In this document: piece by piece, positions 26,141 to 34,054 of the stretch
Numbering within the stretch: position 1 is the first letter of the stretch
How the letters are laid out: each line of letters begins with the position of its first letter
NCBI GenBank assembly: GCA_964495805.1
Contig: CAZBWV010000035.1
Span: forward strand, 1-64,000
DNA length: 64,000 nt
Reading direction: 5' to 3'
DNA from: JALXCH01 sp964495805
GTDB taxonomy: Bacteria; Calditrichota; Calditrichia; RBG-13-44-9
The notes under the pieces: generated by a model
The model's database searches: none
The model's input: the letters and a program-made list of their open reading frames with translations, nothing else
Told to the model about the DNA's origin: nothing
Translations under genes and position numbers: made by a program

Positions 26141-26827
26141 GTGTTTCACGTGAAACATGGAAAATCCACATACGCGAACCAATGGATACGGCTGCAGGAG
26201 CTGTTTCCGGAATTTTCTTCCGACCAGATGGAAAAACTCAATCGATATGCGGGTATGCTGGTGGAGTGGAATCGCCGGGTTCATCTGATTTCCCGCGCGG
26301 ATGAACAGCGAGTGTGGACCCATCACCTTCTGCCCAGTTTAATTGTCCTGAAGTTGACCGAACTCCCCGCAGGGGGCTCCCTGCTTGACCTGGGGAGCGG
26401 TGGAGGGCTGCCCGGTCTGCCCCTAAAAATGGCACGACCTGACCTGTCGGTGGTGCTGGTAGAATCGGTGCGCAAAAAGGCGTTGTTCTTAAAGCGGGTG
26501 GTGGAAGAACTGGGACTAACCGGGATCGCGGTTATCAACGAACGGCTGGAACCGGGTCGAGAGGCACGTTGGGGGCTGGGTGAGAAAATAGATGTGGTCA
26601 CCGCACGCGCGGTGGCGGAAGTGAATGTGTTGTGGGAGCTAAGTGTGCGACTGCTACGACCGGGAGGGGCTTTAATAACCTGGAAGGGAGATCAGGAGGA
26701 AAATGAGTTTCGGCAATTTCAAAAGCAGTTGTCACTTTCCGGCGAAATCCTTGCCGTTCCTTCCAGATGGCACGATTTCTCCCCGCGCTTCCCGCATATG
26801 CGCATTTTTCGCCTGGAAAAATCATAA
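26141..26827 (+). CDS. rsmG: 16S rRNA (guanine527-N7)-methyltransferase RsmG
   Basis: SAM-dependent methyltransferase that modifies G527 of 16S rRNA. Motif I is LLDLGSGGGLPGLPLKM, followed by VESVRKKALFLKRVV and VVTARAVAEV, all characteristic of RsmG (GidB). A GTG start at 26141 gives the opening MFHVKH, which is the third parS-like site read as protein; a GTG at 26150 is an alternative. The 228-residue length is normal. It is the usual third member of the mnmE-mnmG-rsmG set. Confidence 0.96.
   Translation: MFHVKHGKSTYANQWIRLQELFPEFSSDQMEKLNRYAGMLVEWNRRVHLISRADEQRVWTHHLLPSLIVLKLTELPAGGSLLDLGSGGGLPGLPLKMARPDLSVVLVESVRKKALFLKRVVEELGLTGIAVINERLEPGREARWGLGEKIDVVTARAVAEVNVLWELSVRLLRPGGALITWKGDQEENEFRQFQKQLSLSGEILAVPSRWHDFSPRFPHMRIFRLEKS
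26142..26157. other. parS centromere site 3 (perfect 16-mer), over the rsmG start
   Basis: TGTTTCACGTGAAACA, an exact match to the widely conserved parS consensus and a perfect palindrome. It overlaps the first codons of rsmG. ParB is expected to load and spread from here; no parB gene is in the window. Confidence 0.9.
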
Positions 26828-26993
26828 CCACTTCATTTCCTGGTGGCATCTCAAAATTCATTTTTTTATTTTTGACCGAACGCAAATGAAAAGCTGGAAA
26901 CCTTGGGTAAATTTAAACCGAATTTCTAAAAAAACCGGCAGATTTATCCGGAAAGAGCGTTAAATTATCTGGTCAGATGACAGGGATGGAACA

Positions 26994-27980
26994 ATGACAA
27001 AAATCGTTTCTTTTATCATTCAAAAAGGAGGGTGCGGAAAAACCACCACGACTGCGAACACAGCAGGGTACCTGGCCCAACAGGGCTATCGGGTGTTGTG
27101 CGTGGATATGGATCCACAGGGAAACCTCACCCAACATTTAGGTTATAATAATGAGGCTTTAGATCTCACGATTTTGCATCTTTTTCAGAAAAAAGCAGAG
27201 TTTGACGAAGTGGTGTTGAAACGCAGTGAGAACCTGCATTTGCTTCCCAACAATCTGGAAACGGCAGGCGCAGAACTGATTCTGTACCATTCCTTTTCCC
27301 GTGAATTCTTACTCCGGGATGTGCTGGCGCCAATAACGCATAGATATGATTTTATATTAATTGACTGTCCCCCCGCACTGGGACTCTTTTCAGTCAATGC
27401 ACTGGCTGCTTCCACAGATTTTGTGCTGGTGGTGGCTCCTGAATTTTTCCCCATGCGTGCCATTAAACCTTTATACGAAACATACCGAATGGTAAAAGAA
27501 AAGCTCAACCATACCTTGCAATTTAATGGTGTATTAATGACTATGTGCGATTTCCGCACCAATCATAGCCGGGAAGTACTGAAAATCCTGAAACGAAATT
27601 TCCCTCATAAATTGTACAATGCTTTTATCCGCCAGAATGTCACATTAAAAGAAGCTTCAGCTTACGGCCAAACCATTTTTGAATATGCACCTAATTCCAT
27701 CGGAGCATTTGATTACCAGAATTTTGTGGAAGAGTTTCTTTTGGATAATCATCAAAACAAGCTCAAGCGGGAATACTATCAGCGCCGGTTTGATTCCCTG
27801 CCTCCGGAAGAAAAGCAACAAATCCTGGAATTCGCGAAAAAGAACCTTTCCACTTACAGTCAGACGCTGCTGGAGCGCGTGGATATCAGTCGTGTGTTGA
27901 AGGAAGCACTCATCATAGAACGCAATAAAATTATCGAAAGGCTTTTTCCTTATCGAAAGTCTCAACATGTGGAAACGTGA
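26994..27980 (+). CDS. ParA/Soj-family ATPase with C-terminal extension
   Basis: Deviant Walker-A ATPase (328 residues). The P loop is KGGCGKTTTTAN with the signature Lys, followed by VDMDPQGNLTQHLG (motif A') and FILIDCPPALGLFSVNAL (Walker B region). These ATPases form DNA- or membrane-bound gradients that position chromosomes, plasmids or protein complexes. About 75 residues beyond the core (from roughly 250) are Lys/Glu-rich and probably helical, which is longer than Soj. The gene follows rsmG and the parS sites, but no parB follows; its TGA instead overlaps the ATG of a barrel gene. It could be the chromosomal segregation ATPase or one that positions envelope machinery. Confidence 0.88.
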   Translation: MTKIVSFIIQKGGCGKTTTTANTAGYLAQQGYRVLCVDMDPQGNLTQHLGYNNEALDLTILHLFQKKAEFDEVVLKRSENLHLLPNNLETAGAELILYHSFSREFLLRDVLAPITHRYDFILIDCPPALGLFSVNALAASTDFVLVVAPEFFPMRAIKPLYETYRMVKEKLNHTLQFNGVLMTMCDFRTNHSREVLKILKRNFPHKLYNAFIRQNVTLKEASAYGQTIFEYAPNSIGAFDYQNFVEEFLLDNHQNKLKREYYQRRFDSLPPEEKQQILEFAKKNLSTYSQTLLERVDISRVLKEALIIERNKIIERLFPYRKSQHVET

Positions 27981-28804
27981 TGCGATATTCCTGTCTCCTT
28001 GTTTTGCTGATATTTGCAATGCAAGGGATGGCGGCTTTTGAGATTTCAGGAATGAACGTATTTAATAGCGGAAATCCAGCCCGGTCATGGGCGGGGACGA
28101 ACTCAAACTCCGGTTTCATTAACAATCCTGCCGGAATAACCAATGGACGTTTCTGGAGCGGAATCTCTTATTTTAAACCCTACAATCTGAATTCTCTGTA
28201 TCAGGCATCCCTGGTGGTGCGTATGCCTGGCTGGAAAAACTTAAATGGTGGAGTGGCTCTGAATAGTTTTGGAAATCCCCTATATCGGGAAACCATGATG
28301 TGTTTGAATGTATCTCGTTCTTTTTTCAGGAATACCTTTTATTTTGGGGTGAATTTGCGAAATTATTTTCTGACTATACAAAATTACGGTGGATTCTATA
28401 GTTGGGGAATTGATGTGGGAGCAGGATATTTTCTTTATGACCCTTTGTTTATATCGTTTTCGGTGATCAATCTCAACCAGCCCGTTTTGAATGGTTATCG
28501 GCACCAGATTCCAACCCTTGCCAGTCTGGGGATCGCTTTTCGACCGGGAGACCGTGTGGAATTTACCGCCGCAGTGCAAAAAGAGGAGGCCTTTCCGGTG
28601 AACGTGCTGGTGGGTTTCAGTTTCTGGATTGATCGGAATTTTATGGTCCAGAGCGGATTCCAGAGCTATCCCGGAACCCCTTCGGTGGGACTGATACTTG
28701 GCAAGGGAAACGTCCGATTTCACTATGCACTTCAGTATCACTTTCAACTGGGGGAAACCCACTTCTGGGGAATATCGTTCGGGGGAGGAAATTTTGGACA
28801 CTAA
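27980..28804 (+). CDS. Putative outer-membrane beta-barrel protein, PorV/PorQ-like
   Basis: A 274-residue protein with signal peptide (residues 1-18, ending GMAAF) and alternating hydrophobic/aromatic strands ending in short turns, consistent with an outer-membrane barrel. The N-terminal pattern, with small residues, FINNPAGI and repeated Gly-rich strands, is like PorV/PorQ/FadL-type barrels in type IX secreting bacteria, where PorV and PorQ are secretion components. The assignment is by pattern, not by a diagnostic motif. The start overlaps the parA stop by one base and the 3' end overlaps the EnvC-like gene by 11 bases, indicating a tightly coupled operon. Confidence 0.6.
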   Translation: MRYSCLLVLLIFAMQGMAAFEISGMNVFNSGNPARSWAGTNSNSGFINNPAGITNGRFWSGISYFKPYNLNSLYQASLVVRMPGWKNLNGGVALNSFGNPLYRETMMCLNVSRSFFRNTFYFGVNLRNYFLTIQNYGGFYSWGIDVGAGYFLYDPLFISFSVINLNQPVLNGYRHQIPTLASLGIAFRPGDRVEFTAAVQKEEAFPVNVLVGFSFWIDRNFMVQSGFQSYPGTPSVGLILGKGNVRFHYALQYHFQLGETHFWGISFGGGNFGH

Positions 28805-29981
28805 ACGGAGAAAAATCGGATTCTTTTTTGTTTTCTGGATTCTGGCAATCTTTGCCCTCCCGATAGCTCAGGACGTCGCCACCCTTCAGCAAAAGCTGGC
28901 CCGTATCGAGAAGGAAATCCAGGACCTGGAACAACAATTGGCGAGTACAAACAAAAAACTGCGCACCGAGAGCGCATTTCTGGATAAACTGGACCAGCAG
29001 ATTAGCTTGATTCATCGAAAGGCATTAATTTACCGGCAGGCGGTGGAGGAAAAGAACCGCCGTATTCAGCAGCTGGAAGCCCAGATAGACTCCCTTCAGA
29101 GAAAGAAGAGAAAGCTGCAGGCGGTTTTCGAAAGGGAGGTGCGATTTGCCTACAAATATCAACGGGGGAAACACCTGGACTGGATTTTAGGTGCACGGAA
29201 TTTTCACGCTGCGCTCATCCGGCAACGGTATTTCCAGCTGGCCACCGCAGCGGAAAAAAAGAACTACCAGCGATTAATGCGGTTAAACGAAGAACTTCGT
29301 TCGCGGAAGGCAAAGTTGGCAGCGGAGGTGGAGGCAGTCCAAAAATTGCTCGCCGAATTGAATCAGGAAGAGAACCGGTTGAAAAAACAGCGCCGGTTCA
29401 AAACTCAGCTGGTTCAGAAAATTGTTCGGAATAAAAAATTGCTGGCTCAATCCCTGCAAAACAAAAAACGCAGTTTCGAGAAACTCAAGAAACTGCTCGC
29501 CTCTCTGGAAAAAGAGCGACCTCAACGTCGGTATGAAACCAAAACAAAAATTAAATGGGAAAAGTTAACCGGCAGCTTTGCCCGCAACAAAGGCCGATTG
29601 AACTGGCCAGTGCAGGGAACCATTCTCCATAAATTTGGGCGCTATAGAAATCCCCGATTGAAAACAGTTCTAAATAACACCGGAATTGACATTCGGGCAA
29701 AATTAGGGACCCAGGTACGGTGTGTTTTTTCCGGAGTGGTTAGCCTGATTACGTACATTAGCGGCTTCGGCAATACCATCATTATCGATCATAACGATGG
29801 ATATTATACGGTATATTCGCACCTGGATCAGGTTTTGGTGGGACGCGATGAATTTGTGGAAGGGGGAACGGTTATCGGGACGGTAGGAGAGTCCGGATCA
29901 CTGGAAGGTCCGAAGCTCCACTTCGAAATCTACGGGAACAATAAACCTCTCAACCCATTAAAATGGTTAAGTAAAAAGTAA
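28794..29981 (+). CDS. EnvC-like LytM (M23) protein with coiled coil
   Basis: A 395-residue exported protein. A TTG start at 28794 after GGGGGAGGAA opens on a signal peptide (about 3-23). Residues 25-260 are a long coiled coil rich in Gln, Lys and Glu; a LytM/M23 domain follows (about 285-390), ending LHFEIYGNNKPLNPLKWL. In active M23 enzymes zinc is held by HxxxD and HxH; here these read NTGID and KLH, so at least two ligands are lost, as in E. coli EnvC, which activates amidases instead of cutting peptidoglycan. It is therefore probably a division-related amidase activator. It overlaps the barrel gene. Confidence 0.85.
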   Translation: MDTKRRKIGFFFVFWILAIFALPIAQDVATLQQKLARIEKEIQDLEQQLASTNKKLRTESAFLDKLDQQISLIHRKALIYRQAVEEKNRRIQQLEAQIDSLQRKKRKLQAVFEREVRFAYKYQRGKHLDWILGARNFHAALIRQRYFQLATAAEKKNYQRLMRLNEELRSRKAKLAAEVEAVQKLLAELNQEENRLKKQRRFKTQLVQKIVRNKKLLAQSLQNKKRSFEKLKKLLASLEKERPQRRYETKTKIKWEKLTGSFARNKGRLNWPVQGTILHKFGRYRNPRLKTVLNNTGIDIRAKLGTQVRCVFSGVVSLITYISGFGNTIIIDHNDGYYTVYSHLDQVLVGRDEFVEGGTVIGTVGESGSLEGPKLHFEIYGNNKPLNPLKWLSKK

Positions 29982-30010
29982 ATACAGTTTCATTTCGGAT
30001 AAGAAATTTT

Positions 30011-30039
30011 TGTATTTTTTACGTGAAGATGTTAAAATT
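30011..30039 (+). promoter_or_regulatory. Candidate ssb promoter
   Basis: TTGTAT (30011-30016) and TAAAAT (30034-30039) with a 17-base spacer, about 40 bases before ssb. The -10 matches 5 of 6; the -35 is weak. Confidence 0.35.
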
Positions 30040-30079
30040 GTATAACCACATCAATCACTAAAATTCAGGGGAGGATTGT

Positions 30080-30511
30080 ATGTCTCGTGGAACAGTCAAC
30101 AAAGTCGTACTCATTGGGCGGTTGGGGGCAGATCCGGAAGTTCGCTATGCTCCCAGTGGAAGTGCGGTGGCAAATTTTCGAATCGCCACAAACCATTCTT
30201 ACAAGGATAGGGATGGGAATTTTCAGGAAGTCACCGCCTGGCATCGCATTGTCGCCTGGACGCGGCTGGCCGAATTTGCCAAGCAATATTTACACAAAGG
30301 CATGCGGGTGTACGTGGAGGGCCGAATCCAGTATCGGGAGTGGGAAGATCAGAATGGGGTGAAGCGAAACACCACCGAAATTATCGCCAATGATATTCAA
30401 ATGCTGGATTCGCCACCGGCTCAGGAAGCCATCCAGGATGAAATTGCTGATTCCGAATTCGACTCGCCCTCCGAAAATGATCAGGTAGCGGATGAGGATG
30501 TACCATTTTAA
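30080..30511 (+). CDS. ssb: Single-stranded DNA-binding protein
   Basis: OB-fold SSB of 143 residues. NKVVLIGRLGADPEVRYAPSG, FRIATNHSY and AWHRIVAWTRLAEFAKQYLHKGM are family signatures; the OB fold covers about 1-110. The disordered tail ends DEDVPF, the acidic-aromatic tip that recruits replication and repair proteins. A GGGGAGG site precedes the ATG. Confidence 0.97.
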   Translation: MSRGTVNKVVLIGRLGADPEVRYAPSGSAVANFRIATNHSYKDRDGNFQEVTAWHRIVAWTRLAEFAKQYLHKGMRVYVEGRIQYREWEDQNGVKRNTTEIIANDIQMLDSPPAQEAIQDEIADSEFDSPSENDQVADEDVPF

Positions 30512-30580
30512 CAGAAAAGAAACGACCGGGTGGTTGTGGCGTTTAAAATATGACAAAACATTGGGATAATGTGAAATTCA

Positions 30581-31210
30581 ATGAACCGTTTATTTAGCAT
30601 ACTGGTTATTCTATGCGTTCCTGTTTTTCTGATGGCTCAATACGAAGATCTGGAACCGCCACAACATGGTACTGAATATGGAATTGGTTTTACCCTGGCG
30701 ATGGGCGGATTCGGTCTGGGTGGTTATTATCGGCACGCGTTACCCGGATATATGGGATTGGGTGTCAGTGCCGATTTTTACATGATGCGCGATGACAAGG
30801 AATACGAAATTTATGACCCTTATAGCAATTTTTACTATCAGCTAAACAAAATTAACCGGTTATTCTTCATCCCTATCCACGTGGAGCTAAAAAAACGGCT
30901 GTTTCCTGACGATATTGAGGACAATTTTCGGCCGTACATAGTGGGCGGTGCCGGTGGTGTTTTTGGCATGAACTTCCCGCGGAAAACACAGGTGGAAGGG
31001 GGAGATTACCCCCGAAAAAATGAATTTCGTTTTACTTTGGATTTTTACTTTGGGTTTGGTGTGGATATTACAACGAACGAAGATTATTATTTTTCGATTC
31101 GGCCTCAGATTCGATTTGTTCAGTTTGCTCAGAGCATTGCTGGCGATCGAAATCATTCCACTTTTGAAATCCGCCTGGAGTTGGGGAAACGAATTGTGAC
31201 CCAAAATTAA
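30581..31210 (+). CDS. Putative outer-membrane beta-barrel protein, unknown function
   Basis: A 209-residue protein with signal peptide (residues 1-19, ending FLMAQ). The mature part has about eight amphipathic strands with aromatic ends (for example GYYRHALPGYMGLGVSADFY, FRPYIVGGAGGVFGM, FYFGFGVDITTN and the final FEIRLELGKRI), as in small eight-stranded OmpA/OmpX-like barrels. No more specific family is recognised. Followed by a short gene and a terminator. Confidence 0.65.
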   Translation: MNRLFSILVILCVPVFLMAQYEDLEPPQHGTEYGIGFTLAMGGFGLGGYYRHALPGYMGLGVSADFYMMRDDKEYEIYDPYSNFYYQLNKINRLFFIPIHVELKKRLFPDDIEDNFRPYIVGGAGGVFGMNFPRKTQVEGGDYPRKNEFRFTLDFYFGFGVDITTNEDYYFSIRPQIRFVQFAQSIAGDRNHSTFEIRLELGKRIVTQN

Positions 31211-31220
31211 CGGGGGAACT

Positions 31221-31418
31221 ATGGGACCATTTTACAGAAGTTTGCTGAAGAGCAGTGAGACCAATCGTTTTTATAACCATTTTTTCCGTGCGGGCAGGAA
31301 CATGATGGCTTTCTGGCGACAGCGGCGGAACAGAATTTTAAAGCATGTGGGGTTGGGCGGTAAAACCCACGTGTTCGAGCGAGGCCATGTTCAGTGGAAT
31401 CGCAAAGGTCGGTGGTAG
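31221..31418 (+). CDS. Small basic protein of unknown function
   Basis: A 65-residue very basic, aromatic protein (many Arg, Lys, Phe, Trp; opening MGPFYRSLLKSSETN). No motif is recognised. Support for a real gene: GGGGGAAC ribosome-binding site, only 10 bases after the barrel gene, and a strong terminator 28 bases after its stop. It could bind nucleic acid or membranes. Confidence 0.5.
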   Translation: MGPFYRSLLKSSETNRFYNHFFRAGRNMMAFWRQRRNRILKHVGLGGKTHVFERGHVQWNRKGRW

Positions 31419-31446
31419 TTGTAGTATATTGTTTTAAAATGACTTA

Positions 31447-31474
31447 AGCGCCCTCCGGGGCGCTTTTTCGTTTT
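31447..31474 (+). terminator. Rho-independent terminator
   Basis: AGCGCC (31447-31452) pairs with GGCGCT (31459-31464) with extra G-C pairs inside, followed by TTTTTCGTTTT. Ends the ssb-barrel-small gene operon. Confidence 0.85.
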
Positions 31475-31549
31475 AGCGAGGACTAAAATTTTGCACAACA
31501 TTGATGTGGAACAACTCGATTCATCGAAGATGAATTTTTGCAGAATGTA

Positions 31550-32959
31550 TTAGAATTTGAATATCTGGAAAATACCCTTTTTACTCTCTTTCCGTTTCTC
31601 TTCGCAAATCTTTTCCACTACACTTTCGTCGATGTGGTTTTGCAGTAATTTGGCGCGCAGTTCGTCCAGTGAGAGATTACGATTGTTCATGTAAATCTCT
31701 CGGGCCCTCTGGGTATCCCACTCAATCTTCATATCCCTGATGTGTGTCTTCAGGTTCGAATATTTATTAATGATATCCTCGGTTTTTTGTATGTATTCCG
31801 CGAGGAGTTTGGCATCAACCCGATCATCCTGGATTACCTGCAGACGCTTTAACCGACGATCTGCGGCATCGCGAAAAGCGTTGGCTTTATCCAGCAGTCG
31901 TTGCGTGGTATAAAGGGCATTTTCGTAATCCTGGATTTTCAGGTAGAAAAAGATAAGCAGCCTGTACACATGGAAGAGCTTGAGTTTTTTGTCCTCCAGC
32001 ACTTTGTTTCGAATGATGTCCCGGTAAGCATTGATGGTTCCTTTCAGAACCGTTTGCTGATCCAGTGGTACGCCGGGCCAATAGGATTGAACTTGCGATA
32101 TGTATTTCAGATAGGAGGGATATTCATGGAAGGGTGAGTGCAACAAATTCCCGGAACCGGCCATGGTTACCTCGCGAAACTCATTGCCCAGCTTGTTGTA
32201 TTCGTTCAGTCGGAGTAACACATCATCCATGTGCCGAGTCATGGATTGATAGAGCTGATGTATTTTATCCTGAAAGTTTACCCATCCGGGGACATTTTGT
32301 TCTTTTTCCAGCTGAATTTGTCTATCCAGCCATTGATTCAAATCCTCCAGGTTGGCCAGCGCATTCATAAAGTTCGATTGCATCATTTCATAATATTTTT
32401 TGTATTCATCGTAAATCTTGCTGCGCTCCATTGAGTTTTTGTTTGTCTCAACGGTTAGAAACATCCAGTACAGGCGGTGGTAATACCGGGCAATTTTTAA
32501 CAGATCAGGATCGCTCTCACCAACGACTTGCTGGATATAAATGGCCAGATAGTGCAAAGAGACCTGAGAAAGAAAATCCGTGTAGGGATAGTTAATGTAA
32601 CGGCTAAGATGCTCAATCACCGGGTTTTTTGAGTATACCTCCCGGTATTTTTTTATAAGCTGTTTTTGTCGGAAAAGAAGTTCGCTCGGTTTTTTCAAAA
32701 AGGTGCTTTTTTCTTCAGTGAACTTGCAATGAATGCAATGCCAGAAAAAGTACTGGTGAAGATTGTAGCGTGTGTAATGGGGGTCAACCCAGTGATATTT
32801 GCTAATATAACCATCCTCTTCCCGACGTTCGATGACGTAAGTGCGATCTTTCAGAAATATATGCAGCGACTCCTTACCGCACACCGGACATTTTGTCGTC
32901 TTTTCCAGAAAGGGTTTTACATTTTCACCGGGTAGCGGTTGTGTGGAGGCGTTCGTCAT
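31550..32959 (-). CDS. DUF2225-type zinc-ribbon protein with helical repeat body
   Basis: A 469-residue protein starting at an ATG eight bases after TTGGAGGG (an upstream start at 33001 is less likely). The N-terminal part has a zinc ribbon made by CPVC and CIHC, separated by RTYVIERREEDGYISKYH and other residues, as in DUF2225. The remaining ~380 residues are helical and TPR-like with coiled-coil segments (for example LQVIQDDRVDAKLLAEYIQ). No signal peptide or membrane segment, so it is cytosolic. Function unknown. It is divergent from rnfB. Confidence 0.72.
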   Translation of the reverse strand: MTNASTQPLPGENVKPFLEKTTKCPVCGKESLHIFLKDRTYVIERREEDGYISKYHWVDPHYTRYNLHQYFFWHCIHCKFTEEKSTFLKKPSELLFRQKQLIKKYREVYSKNPVIEHLSRYINYPYTDFLSQVSLHYLAIYIQQVVGESDPDLLKIARYYHRLYWMFLTVETNKNSMERSKIYDEYKKYYEMMQSNFMNALANLEDLNQWLDRQIQLEKEQNVPGWVNFQDKIHQLYQSMTRHMDDVLLRLNEYNKLGNEFREVTMAGSGNLLHSPFHEYPSYLKYISQVQSYWPGVPLDQQTVLKGTINAYRDIIRNKVLEDKKLKLFHVYRLLIFFYLKIQDYENALYTTQRLLDKANAFRDAADRRLKRLQVIQDDRVDAKLLAEYIQKTEDIINKYSNLKTHIRDMKIEWDTQRAREIYMNNRNLSLDELRAKLLQNHIDESVVEKICEEKRKESKKGIFQIFKF

Positions 32960-33092
32960 ACCTGTGCCCTCCAAATTGGTAATTATATAATCGACAGACA
33001 CGGAATGACTTTAGAATCGGTTTGTGAAACGAATACTAAATCCGAATGATGGGAAAGAAAAAAGGCGGGCCAACCTTAAAAAATCTATCTTC

Positions 33093-33119
33093 TTGACATA
33101 AAATGTTTCCCGATGTAAT
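33093..33119 (+). promoter_or_regulatory. Candidate rnfB promoter
   Basis: Perfect -35 TTGACA (33093-33098) and a TGTAAT -10 (33114-33119) with a short 15-base spacer. A transcription start near 33126 would rule out translation from 33103 and supports the later rnfB start. Confidence 0.4.
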
Positions 33120-33153
33120 TTTTCCCACAAATTTAATGTTGAGGGAACAACAG

Positions 33154-34002
33154 GTGGATGTACAAATCCTTTCTTCGTTGATAACACTGGGCGGTTTGGG
33201 ATTTTTATTTGGTGCCATTCTGGCCATTGCCTCCCGTGTGTTTTATGTGGAAAAAGATCCGCGCATTGAGCAAATTGATGAGATTTTGCCGCAGGCTAAC
33301 TGCGGTGGTTGCGGTTACCCCGGATGTGCTAACTATGCAGAAGCGATAGTAAAGGATGGTGCGCCGATTAATTTGTGTGCACCGGGTGGCGAGGAAGTAC
33401 TGGTTAAAATCAGCGAAATTCTGGGTGTGGAAGCCGAAGAAGTGGAGCCTCAGGTGGCGGTCGTCCGTTGTCAGGGTGCCCATGGCGTGGCAAAGGATAA
33501 GTTTGAGTACGAAGGGATTGAGGATTGTAACGCTGCTGTGTTGGTTCAGGGAGGACACAAAGCCTGTGTGTATGGGTGTCTGGGATTTGGCTCCTGTGTC
33601 AAAGCCTGTCCCTTCGATGCCATGAAAATGCTGGATAACGGTTTGCCCTATGTGTTTGAAGATAAATGTACCGGTTGCGGCATCTGCGTGGAAGAATGTC
33701 CCAAGGGAATCATGGAACTGGTTCCCCGTTCTCAGAAGGTCTTTTTGGGATGCGTGAATAAGGATGCCGGTAAGGCGGTGCGCGAGGTGTGTAGTGTGGG
33801 ATGTATCGCCTGCGGATTGTGCGCCAAACCAAAAATCACGCCTTCCGGAAAGGTTTATATGGAAGATAATCTGCCGGTGGTTCCCCCGGATTGGGAAGAT
33901 TTCGAAATGGCGGTTAAGCGCTGTCCCACCAAATCGTTTGTGGTGCGAATTCCCAAAGAAGAAGAAGCTGAGCAGAAAGTGGAGAAAGCAGTGGAGGCCT
34001 GA
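33154..34002 (+). CDS. rnfB: Rnf complex subunit B
   Basis: Ferredoxin-side subunit of Rnf (282 residues), receiving electrons from reduced ferredoxin. A membrane anchor (residues 3-25) precedes the ASF-type cluster motif NCGGCGYPGC and two ferredoxin [4Fe-4S] motifs (CVYGCLGFGSCVKACP and CTGCGICVEECP); later Cys occur in CIACGLC and KRCP. The GTG at 33154 lies seven bases after GAGGGA and is preferred over ATGs at 33103 and 33136. It is about 14 kb from rnfCDGEA, with its own promoter, although most genomes place rnfB in or beside that operon. Confidence 0.93.
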   Translation: MDVQILSSLITLGGLGFLFGAILAIASRVFYVEKDPRIEQIDEILPQANCGGCGYPGCANYAEAIVKDGAPINLCAPGGEEVLVKISEILGVEAEEVEPQVAVVRCQGAHGVAKDKFEYEGIEDCNAAVLVQGGHKACVYGCLGFGSCVKACPFDAMKMLDNGLPYVFEDKCTGCGICVEECPKGIMELVPRSQKVFLGCVNKDAGKAVREVCSVGCIACGLCAKPKITPSGKVYMEDNLPVVPPDWEDFEMAVKRCPTKSFVVRIPKEEEAEQKVEKAVEA

Positions 34003-34054
34003 GGGAGACAATAAAATTCCAATTTCTTGAACATTGATTGAATTAGGTTAAATC

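Noticed and set aside
33205..34011. Long open frame on the minus strand opposite rnfB
   Set aside because: Its protein is low-complexity and shadow-like; rnfB on the other strand has clear iron-sulfur motifs. Codon bias explains the open frame.
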